A DNA stretch of 49,267 bases, taken from positions 1-49,267 of the forward strand of contig URSZ01000002.1 of assembly GCA_900550635.1 (NCBI GenBank), given 5' to 3'. The position numbers were made by a program, and so were the translations under genes. The DNA comes from an uncultured Prevotella sp. GTDB lineage: Bacteria; Bacteroidota; Bacteroidia; Bacteroidales; Bacteroidaceae. The notes below the pieces were generated by a model that was given only the letters and a program-made list of their open reading frames with translations, was not told where the DNA came from and did not search any database. This document shows positions 8,656 through 16,496 of this stretch, piece after piece. How positions within the stretch are numbered: the first letter of the stretch is position 1; every line of letters starts with the position of its first letter.

Positions 8656-8885
8656 CAACAACAAAATGATTAAGACGATAAAAGTTTTTGTAATATGTAT
8701 ATAACAGTCAAAACCGGATGTTGCAAAAAAACAACATTATATGATTTCAGATATTAATTCGTATTTTAAAATTGCGTCGCTCTGTTCCGACGGTATTGGT
8801 TAATAAAGCAAACATGTACAATTCGATTTACATTTATTGCACGAATTAATTTACATAAAAGTCAGGGGTCCTATGCTGTGAAAAA

Positions 8886-8948
8886 TACGTCTGAGATATT
8901 TTAAAATATGTCTGACATAATTTAAAATATCTCAGACATAATTTTTTC
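8886..8948 (-). repeat. Three-word 21-bp-pitch intergenic element R2
   Basis: Words at 8888 (CGTCTGAGATA), 8909 (TGTCTGACATA) and 8930 (TCTCAGACATA) on a 21-bp pitch with TTTTAAAATA-type spacers; all are A-type. Bases 8889-8905 and 8921-8937 form a perfect 17-bp inverted repeat around a central, self-palindromic TATGTCTGACATA. The right flank (TTTTTTCTT then AGGCGCTTCC) resembles that of R5, giving the minus orientation. It lies in the divergent gap 8609-9007, whose remainder (AT-rich) shows nothing else but the minus-strand -7 box. Confidence 0.85.
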
Positions 8949-9007
8949 TTGCCTATTAAGGCGCTTCCAAATTTTAGTATATTTACAACAGATTAAAATA
9001 AACGGTT

Positions 9008-10453
9008 ATGAAAAAGAATACCTTATCCCGCTTAATGGTTGTTGGAATAATATCCCTCATGCCTTTATCTGGTATTTGTTCACTTTATCGTCCGTCATAT
9101 ATACAAATGATGCCACTTGTTCATGATAGTATTCCAAATGAAATAGGACGTAGTGGTGACGCACGCATATCTTATTTGATAAACAACAGGAAATGGTTTG
9201 ATTTGAATCGAGAACTATCAAACATCTCGCCAGTTTCGGTAACTCCCGGACTTTATTTAATGGCGAAATCAGTAGTGTCGCATTATTTTAATCGTTCGGA
9301 CATAGCTTGCAGTTCAATATATGAACTGCTTACACAATATCAGTCTGAAATCGGATATGATAATTCAATTAATATGACAGTGATTTTAGCCATGAATTTT
9401 GCGAGAGAAAAACAATATGAGACAGCTGCAACGCAGATGAGAATTTTGATAGACCAATTGGAACAGTACGGTAAGGACAGCGTAACGATTGCCAATTACC
9501 GCAAAATGGAAAAGCGTTTTAAAGCCTTTGCTAAAAAAGGTAATGTATGCAATGCATTACATAAGCCCGGAAGATATCGCATTCCTTTTACGTATTTCAA
9601 TGATATGCATGAGGCAGTAGGACGGGATGGACACGCTATAATGATAAACGGGAATATTTGCGGTAAAAAAGCGAATATGGTATTTGATACAGGCGCAGGC
9701 ATAAATATAATAAGTAGCCGCGATGCAAAGAAATTCGGAATACAGGCAACTGATATAACAATGGATATGACTGGAGTGGGGAAGCAAACAGGACATTTGG
9801 CATGGGCTGACTACATACGAATCGGCAATATGTCGTGGCAAAACGTACCTTTTTTTATTGTTGATATGAAAACGGGCGACTCTAAGACTGATTCCGCAGG
9901 TACAATGTTGCCACCGGTAATAGGACTTCCAATAATGCAAAGTATGGGTGAGATACAGTTTGACTTTGTTAAGCATGAATTGATTGTGCCTGCAAAACCG
10001 ACACCAAATCCAATAGGTTATAGTAATGTAATGTTAGGAGACGAAGGAAACCTTGTCATAGAAGGTAAAGACTATGAAGGTACTGCTATGTACCTGGCGT
10101 TTGATACAGGATCGTATTTTTCTGACCTTAGCCCCCATTGGTATTTTCTACACCGCGAATATGTTGAAAAACACGGCACACTTGATTCCATAACAGTAGC
10201 AGGTATAGGGGGAATAAATAGAAGGAAAAGTTATATCCTGCCAAAATTTACATACACATTGGGCAAAGGTACAGCCGTTTTGGATTCAGTCCGCGTCGAT
10301 ACCGGAATTGATCTGCATAGCAATGATTCAATAAAAGTGAATTACGGTGATAGCGGGAAAAAAGACGGTTTTGCAGGCCTCAACTTGTTAGAACGTTACA
10401 AGCGAGTTATTTTTAATTTAAAGGATATGTATATAAACGGTTATGTAAAATAG
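9008..10453 (+). CDS. Secreted two-lobed retropepsin-like aspartic protease
   Basis: 481 residues with an N-terminal signal (about 1-25). Residues about 45-180 are helical and TPR-like. Then come two Asp_protease lobes: lobe 1 with FDTGAGINIIS (catalytic-type DTG at 227-229) and closing GLPIMQSMGEIQFDF; lobe 2 with AFDTGSYFSDLS (DTG at 366-368), AGIGG, and closing GFAGLNLLERYKRVIFNLKDMYI. Retroviral pepsins dimerise to supply two DTG motifs. Here both are in one chain, so the protein could be a self-contained periplasmic or surface protease. Whether it cleaves peptides is unknown. It stands alone and ends at a bidirectional terminator shared with ppdK. Confidence 0.82.
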   Translation: MKKNTLSRLMVVGIISLMPLSGICSLYRPSYIQMMPLVHDSIPNEIGRSGDARISYLINNRKWFDLNRELSNISPVSVTPGLYLMAKSVVSHYFNRSDIACSSIYELLTQYQSEIGYDNSINMTVILAMNFAREKQYETAATQMRILIDQLEQYGKDSVTIANYRKMEKRFKAFAKKGNVCNALHKPGRYRIPFTYFNDMHEAVGRDGHAIMINGNICGKKANMVFDTGAGINIISSRDAKKFGIQATDITMDMTGVGKQTGHLAWADYIRIGNMSWQNVPFFIVDMKTGDSKTDSAGTMLPPVIGLPIMQSMGEIQFDFVKHELIVPAKPTPNPIGYSNVMLGDEGNLVIEGKDYEGTAMYLAFDTGSYFSDLSPHWYFLHREYVEKHGTLDSITVAGIGGINRRKSYILPKFTYTLGKGTAVLDSVRVDTGIDLHSNDSIKVNYGDSGKKDGFAGLNLLERYKRVIFNLKDMYINGYVK

Positions 10454-10465
10454 CAGTTTTTATAA

Positions 10466-10506
10466 AAAATCACCCGACTATTTATATACAATAGTCGGGT
10501 GATTAA
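10466..10506. terminator. Bidirectional terminator between the aspartic protease gene and ppdK
   Basis: Perfect 14-bp stem: AATCACCCGACTAT at 10468-10481 pairs with 10491-10504 across a 9-base loop. On the minus strand it is followed by a T-rich run, making it a classical terminator for ppdK; it also closes the plus-strand gene. Confidence 0.85.
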
Positions 10507-10520
10507 GTTGAAAAGATTAA

Positions 10521-13244
10521 TTATTTACCTTCCACTGCAGCCTGCGCCGCTGCCAAACGTGCAATAGGTACACGGAACGGCGAACAGCTAACATAATTTA
10601 AGCCTACATGATGGCAGAACTTAACGGAAGACGGTTCTCCGCCATGTTCTCCACATATACCGCATTTTAAGTCGGGACGTACGGCACGACCACGTTTCAC
10701 TGCGATTTCTATGAGCTGGCCTACGCCTCTTTGGTCCAAAACTTGGAAAGGATCGACTTTCAATATCTTCTTTTCCAAATAAACAGGAAGGAACGATGCG
10801 ATGTCATCGCGCGAATAGCCAAACGTCATTTGCGTTAGGTCATTTGTTCCGAATGAGAAATATTCAGCGCGTGATGCAATCTTATCAGCAGTAAGAGCTG
10901 CACGGGGTATTTCAATCATTGTTCCAACTTTAAACGGTATTTCCATACCTTCTTCATTGAACAAGCGTGCAGCTTCACCACGAATAATTTCTTCTTGTGC
11001 TTCGAACTCGTAAAGGTTACCAATAAGCGGAACCATTATTTCGGGATGTGGGTCATATCCTTCACGTTTCAACTCTATTGCGGCGCCCAGTATTGCGCGA
11101 GTTTGCATTTGCGTTATTTCGGGATATGTATTTCCTAAACGGCAACCGCGATGTCCTAACATAGGATTGTGTTCTGAAAGGCTTTCTACACGATGACGTA
11201 TATATTCAACCGTAACGCCCATCTCTTTAGCCATTTCTTCCTGGCCTTTTGCGTCGTGAGGAACGAATTCGTGTAAGGGCGGGTCAAGAAGACGAACATT
11301 AACAGGATAGCCGTCCATAGCTTTGAAAATACCTTTGAAGTCTGCTTTTTGATATGGAAGCAACTTAAATAGTGCTTTCTTACGTCCTTCGGCTGTATCA
11401 GAAAGTATCATCTCACGCATTGCAACGATTTTTTCGTTGTCAAAGAACATGTGTTCCGTACGACATAATCCTATACCTACAGCTCCGAATTTACGTGCAA
11501 CTTCTGCGTCATGTGGAGTATCTGCATTTGTGCGTACAACAAGACGCGTGTGTTTATCGCATAATTGCATTAGTTCAGCAAAAGAACCGGAAAGTTCTGC
11601 GGCTTGTGTCTGTACTTCACCTTTATAGACATCGCCTGTTGAACCGTTTAACGAGATATAATCACCTTCGTTCAAAACTACACCTTCTATTTCAACGGTT
11701 CGTGTCTTGTAATTTACGTTTATGGCACCTGCGCCAGACACACAGCATTTACCCATACCGCGTGCTACGACTGCGGCGTGGGATGTCATACCACCACGCG
11801 CTGTGAGAATACCTTCGGCAACAGCCATTCCGGCCAAATCTTCAGGAGATGTTTCTATACGGACCATTATGACTTTATGTCCGTCTGCACGCCATTTAGC
11901 AGCGTCTTCTGCAAAGAAAACAATTTGACCAGTTGCTGCACCTGGAGAAGCCGGAAGACCGCGCGTAAGCGCTTTTGCATTTTGGAGAGCTTCTTTGTTG
12001 AAAACAGGATGTAATAATTCATCCAATTTGTTTGGTTCGCAGCGCTCTATAGCCGTTTTTTCATCTATCATGCCTTGGTGCAACAATTCCATTGCAATGC
12101 GAACCATGGCAGTTCCTGTACGTTTGCCGTTTCGAGTTTGCAGGAACCAAAGTTTGCCTTCTTGTACAGTAAACTCCATATCCTGCATATCTCGGTAGTG
12201 ATTTTCCAGCTTTGTTTGAATTTCATCAAGCTGCTTATATATTTCAGGCATAGCTTCTTCCATAGACGGATATTTAGCTATTCGCTCTTCTTCGCTTATG
12301 CCTTGCATTTCTGCCCACTTTTGCGAACCTGCCTTGGTTATTTGTTGCGGTGTGCGTATACCGGCTACAACGTCTTCGCCTTGTGCATTAACGAGCCATT
12401 CTCCATTAAAAACGTCTTCACCCGTAGCGGCGTCACGGCTAAAGCAAACTCCGGTTGCAGATGTATTACCCATGTTGCCAAACACCATAGCCATTACAGA
12501 AACAGCGGTACCCCATTCTGCAGGTATTCCTTCCATTTTGCGATACAGAATTGCGCGCTCGTTCATCCAACTGTCAAATACAGCGCATATAGCACCCCAC
12601 AGTTGCTCCATTGGATCATTCGGAAAATCTTTACCGGTTTGTTCTTTTATAGTTTTCTTAAACAGAGTGACGAGTTTCTTTAATTCTTCAGTAGTTAACT
12701 CGTTGTCAAGTTTAATACCCCTCTCTGCTTTTACTTGCTGTATAATTGATTCAAAAGGATCGATGTCGTCCTTTTTTGTTGGTTTCATACCTAAAACTAC
12801 ATCTCCGTACATTTGTACAAAGCGGCGGTATGCGTCGTAAGCAAAACGCGGGTTGCCGGTTTTCTTCGCCAAACCCTCAACGACATTATCATTAAGTCCA
12901 AGGTTGAGAATTGTATCCATCATACCTGGCATAGACGCTCTTGCTCCAGAACGAACTGAAAGAAGAAGAGGGTTTTCCGGATCTGCAAATTTACTTTTCA
13001 TCAATTTCTCGATATGCTCTACTGAACGCTCGACTTCTTCCTTGAGCAGAGCCACGACCTGTTCTTTACCTATACGATAATATTCGTTACATGTATCGGT
13101 GGTAATTGTAAAACCTGGGGGCACCGGGATTCCTAAAAGGTTCATTTCGGCGATATTCGCACCCTTGCCGCCAAGCAAATTACGCATAGTGGCATTTCCT
13201 TCGGCTTTTCCGTTGCCAAACAGGTAGACTCTTTTTGTTTCCAT
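10521..13244 (-). CDS. ppdK: Pyruvate, phosphate dikinase
   Basis: 907 residues from the ATG at 13244 (METKRVYLFGNGKAEGNATMRNLLGGKGANIAEM). A further 27 codons of open frame lie upstream but are not family sequence. PpdK interconverts PEP, AMP and PPi with pyruvate, ATP and Pi, serving PPi-based glycolysis or PEP formation in anaerobes. The N-terminal nucleotide-binding domain carries LGGKGANIAEMN and SVRSGARASMPGMMDT. The swivelling phosphohistidine domain has GGMTSHAAVVARG (phosphorylated His near 489). The C-terminal PEP-binding TIM barrel has FGTNDLTQMTFGYSRDD and CGICGEHGGEP. A minus-strand -7 TACTTTTG (13283-13290) sits 39 bases upstream of the start. Confidence 0.97.
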   Translation of the reverse strand: METKRVYLFGNGKAEGNATMRNLLGGKGANIAEMNLLGIPVPPGFTITTDTCNEYYRIGKEQVVALLKEEVERSVEHIEKLMKSKFADPENPLLLSVRSGARASMPGMMDTILNLGLNDNVVEGLAKKTGNPRFAYDAYRRFVQMYGDVVLGMKPTKKDDIDPFESIIQQVKAERGIKLDNELTTEELKKLVTLFKKTIKEQTGKDFPNDPMEQLWGAICAVFDSWMNERAILYRKMEGIPAEWGTAVSVMAMVFGNMGNTSATGVCFSRDAATGEDVFNGEWLVNAQGEDVVAGIRTPQQITKAGSQKWAEMQGISEEERIAKYPSMEEAMPEIYKQLDEIQTKLENHYRDMQDMEFTVQEGKLWFLQTRNGKRTGTAMVRIAMELLHQGMIDEKTAIERCEPNKLDELLHPVFNKEALQNAKALTRGLPASPGAATGQIVFFAEDAAKWRADGHKVIMVRIETSPEDLAGMAVAEGILTARGGMTSHAAVVARGMGKCCVSGAGAINVNYKTRTVEIEGVVLNEGDYISLNGSTGDVYKGEVQTQAAELSGSFAELMQLCDKHTRLVVRTNADTPHDAEVARKFGAVGIGLCRTEHMFFDNEKIVAMREMILSDTAEGRKKALFKLLPYQKADFKGIFKAMDGYPVNVRLLDPPLHEFVPHDAKGQEEMAKEMGVTVEYIRHRVESLSEHNPMLGHRGCRLGNTYPEITQMQTRAILGAAIELKREGYDPHPEIMVPLIGNLYEFEAQEEIIRGEAARLFNEEGMEIPFKVGTMIEIPRAALTADKIASRAEYFSFGTNDLTQMTFGYSRDDIASFLPVYLEKKILKVDPFQVLDQRGVGQLIEIAVKRGRAVRPDLKCGICGEHGGEPSSVKFCHHVGLNYVSCSPFRVPIARLAAAQAAVEGK

Positions 13245-13282
13245 AAATGTTGATTTTATATATCTTGTATTATAACCTAATG

Positions 13283-13290
13283 CAAAAGTA
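13283..13290 (-). promoter_or_regulatory. -7 box for ppdK
   Basis: Minus-strand TACTTTTG, matching TAnnTTTG, 39 bases before the ppdK ATG. No good -33 element is visible. The rest of the 13245-13528 gap holds a 12-bp direct repeat TATCAATAAAAA (13430-13441 and 13464-13475) upstream of addA. Confidence 0.5.
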
Positions 13291-13528
13291 GTATAAAAAT
13301 CGTGAATTGATAATTTTTTCACCAAGAATGTTATGCAGAGATTTCAATTTTAATATCATGGACGTAACAACAAAGTGTTAACGATATTATACACTATATG
13401 CGTAGATATTTTATGATGAGATTTCTGTCTATCAATAAAAACCTATTGTTCTTAAAACAAATATATCAATAAAAATAGCGAATATTGCAATAGGAAAACA
13501 AGAATCAAACAAATCTGCGATTATTAGT

Positions 13529-16405
13529 ATGAAAGATAACAATAAAAAGAATCTTATAATATATAGAGCTTCTGCTGGTTCTGGAAAAACATTTACTTTA
13601 GTCTCTGAATATTTGGCTTTGGCCATAAAAGGATATCTGTGTAACAACAATGATTTTAATGATAAAGTAAACTCTTCTTTTGGCAAGATACTGGCCATAA
13701 CATTTACAAATAAAGCTACTTCGGAAATGAAAATCCGAATTTTGAATACCCTTTATGATATAGCGCACAATCAAGCAGAAGAAAACGGATATATTAATAA
13801 GATAAAAGAATTGCTTGACAACAAGTTTTCTGAAAAAGAGATAGTAAGTAGTGCAAAAAAAGTTTTATACGGTATCTTGCACAACTATGATAGTTTCAAC
13901 ATAAAAACCATTGATGCCTTTTATCAAGGAATCGTAAACAATATAGCGATTCTGGTGGGATTCAATTCAAGTCTTGAGGTATATCTTGACGATAGTGAAG
14001 CAATAAGTAACGCCGTTGATAATATTATAAATGGTGTAGCTTTAGTAAACAGCAAAAAGAAAGAACATTATTTGTATTTACTGAATCAATATATTGAAAA
14101 TCACATAGAGGAAGAGACTTCTTGGGATTTCCGACGTGAGCTAAAAAATTTCGGAGAGAATATATGTCGTGAGATATACATGATGAATTCAGAAAAAATA
14201 AATTCATTTTTCGACGATGATACGAAGGCAAACGATTATCTAAAAAAAATACATGCAATAAAATATAAATGTGAAAAGGCCCAAATTAAGTTAGCAGATA
14301 CTTTTATTGAACTCATGCGTGAAAATAACGTGGAATTCGAAAATATAAAGTACGGAAATCATTTAAATAAATACTTGGTAGACTTAAAAAACGGTGATAA
14401 TGTCAATATAAATAAAAGAATAAACGATTTTCTTACCTCGTCGGATTCTTGGAAAAAAAGTAATAAAGCTTATAATAGCGGAATAGCGCAAAAGATAGAA
14501 GAAATTTTATTCCCAGCTTTTAAAAATTTAGAAGATAGTAGATATTCTTTACAGTATAAAATAAACAGCGCTGATCTTACTCTTGCAAACATGAATGACA
14601 TGAGAATGCTTTCAATGATAGATGAAATAGTGAAAAGAGAATCCAAGGAAAGCAATCGAATTTTACTGTCTAAAAGCCAAGAACTGATTAAAAGTGAGAT
14701 TCGAGATACAGAAGATATTTCATTCGTATTTGAGCAGGCAGGAAAACAATATAGTCATATTATGCTTGATGAAGCCCAAGATACTTCACATATGCAATGG
14801 GATAATTTAAATAATTTCTTGTTGAATGTCATATCCGACATTAACGGGCGCAGCGTAATAGTAGGCGATATAAAACAAAGTATTTACAGGTGGCGCAATA
14901 GTGATTGGCAAATATTAGCTGGTCTAACAGACGAAAAAACCGAAGGAGTGTTCAAAGACAGAATCGAAGTAAATACATTAGGGTTCAATTTTCGTAGTGA
15001 AGTGAATATTGTAAACTTCAACAGCCAATTCTTTTATACAGCTTCTAAAATTATGAACACAAAAGCTCATAAGTATTGTGACAGCGCAGATTATAGATTT
15101 GGCGACCTTTACAATGATGTCGTACAGCAGTCCTTAAAAAAAGAATTATGCGGGTACATCCAAATAGATACCTTAATTACTAACAAAGATAAAAACAACA
15201 AAACTTCATTAAAGTACCACGACTTAGAAAAAGCACGACTGAAAATTTTGATTGAAAACATTGAAAGTATACATAACAATGGGGTTTCATATTCTAGAAT
15301 GGCTATACTTGTACGTAAGAACAGTGAATTGACTATAATAACAGATTATTTTAAAGAGAACGAAATTCCTATTAAGATCAACACTAACGAGGCGTACAGT
15401 GTAGCAAATGCGGTAAGTGTCAAAATGATTATAGCCGCCATAAAAATTATTAACGGATATATAAATGGAATTGAAGAAACGCTATGTGCAACATTCCTTG
15501 CATACCAATATCAGAACTTGTTGTTAGGTGAAAAATTTGACAGGCAACTTTTCTATAATTGTATATTAGGCGCCAAGCAGGAAGATAACGCAATAGATAG
15601 TGTTTATAGTTACATAATAAGAATGTTACCGAGCTGTTTTGTTGACGAAATAACATATTTATCTCAACTTCCGATTAGCCAACTGGTAATGACACTCATA
15701 GATGCCTTGGAAATAAAAAAGCTAAAAAACGAAAGTGCTTACATTTATACTTTCCTTGATTACGTTGATAATTACTCACAAAACAATGCCTATGACATAG
15801 GGAAGTTCTTGGAAGATTGGGAAGTTGAAGCTGATGGACAAAAAATATCTATTACTGAAACAGATGGTATAACAGCCATGACAGTACATAGCGCAAAGGG
15901 ATTGGAATTTGATACTGTTTTTGTCCCGTTTTGCGACTGGAAATTTATCCCAAATAAAAATTCTTTATTGTGGTGTTCTCCTGAAGAAGAACCTTACAAC
16001 GAAGCTCCATTATTACCTATCGAATATAGATTAAAAAGTGCAGAAAGTATCTATGCAAACGACTATTACAAAGAAAATTTCAATATTTTGGTTGATAATC
16101 TTAATATGCTATACGTGGCATTTACTCGAGCAAAAACTAATTTAATGGTGGAAATCGCCGAGCCTTCATTCGTTGACAAAATTTCAAACGAAAGGATTTC
16201 AAACGTTATAACAGAAACACTTAACGATGATCGCTTTAATAAATGTTTAAAAATGTCGACAAAAAAGATTGAAATGGACGATGACGTAAATCTCGTAAGA
16301 AAATCATATGGAAAAATTAGCCCAATAAACAGCGAACAAGTAATTTTAAATAAAGTTGAACATTTTTCTATGATTGGCAAAAACATAGATGTGGCATTCA
16401 ACTAA
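13529..16405 (+). CDS. addA: AddA/RecB-like UvrD helicase lacking the C-terminal nuclease domain
   Basis: 958-residue SF1A helicase, the motor subunit of an AddAB-type double-strand-break repair complex. Visible helicase motifs are Walker A ASAGSGKT (14-21), motif Ia AITFTNKATSEMK (56-68), Walker B LDEAQDTS (413-420), motif III VGDIKQSIYRWR (445-456), motif V MTVHSAKGLEFDTVFVP, and motif VI LYVAFTRAK (861-869). Only 90 residues follow motif VI. In Bacteroidales relatives I know, this is where a PD-(D/E)XK nuclease domain with an RPDRV...DFKFG core follows. It is absent here, and the 91 bases before addB are too short to hide it. The gene is AT-rich (17 G/C in bases 14401-14460). Symbol given by family and by linkage to addB. 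Confidence 0.85.
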   Translation: MKDNNKKNLIIYRASAGSGKTFTLVSEYLALAIKGYLCNNNDFNDKVNSSFGKILAITFTNKATSEMKIRILNTLYDIAHNQAEENGYINKIKELLDNKFSEKEIVSSAKKVLYGILHNYDSFNIKTIDAFYQGIVNNIAILVGFNSSLEVYLDDSEAISNAVDNIINGVALVNSKKKEHYLYLLNQYIENHIEEETSWDFRRELKNFGENICREIYMMNSEKINSFFDDDTKANDYLKKIHAIKYKCEKAQIKLADTFIELMRENNVEFENIKYGNHLNKYLVDLKNGDNVNINKRINDFLTSSDSWKKSNKAYNSGIAQKIEEILFPAFKNLEDSRYSLQYKINSADLTLANMNDMRMLSMIDEIVKRESKESNRILLSKSQELIKSEIRDTEDISFVFEQAGKQYSHIMLDEAQDTSHMQWDNLNNFLLNVISDINGRSVIVGDIKQSIYRWRNSDWQILAGLTDEKTEGVFKDRIEVNTLGFNFRSEVNIVNFNSQFFYTASKIMNTKAHKYCDSADYRFGDLYNDVVQQSLKKELCGYIQIDTLITNKDKNNKTSLKYHDLEKARLKILIENIESIHNNGVSYSRMAILVRKNSELTIITDYFKENEIPIKINTNEAYSVANAVSVKMIIAAIKIINGYINGIEETLCATFLAYQYQNLLLGEKFDRQLFYNCILGAKQEDNAIDSVYSYIIRMLPSCFVDEITYLSQLPISQLVMTLIDALEIKKLKNESAYIYTFLDYVDNYSQNNAYDIGKFLEDWEVEADGQKISITETDGITAMTVHSAKGLEFDTVFVPFCDWKFIPNKNSLLWCSPEEEPYNEAPLLPIEYRLKSAESIYANDYYKENFNILVDNLNMLYVAFTRAKTNLMVEIAEPSFVDKISNERISNVITETLNDDRFNKCLKMSTKKIEMDDDVNLVRKSYGKISPINSEQVILNKVEHFSMIGKNIDVAFN

Positions 16406-16496
16406 AATATGGCACAAAATACATGTACACAAATAAGTTTCAGTATAAAAAATAACACATTTGCTATTTATCATAGCTATACATTATAATATAAAC

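Noticed and set aside
13245..13325. 27-residue N-terminal extension of ppdK
   Set aside because: The -7 box at 13283-13290 lies inside it, and the family sequence starts at METKRVYLFGNG.
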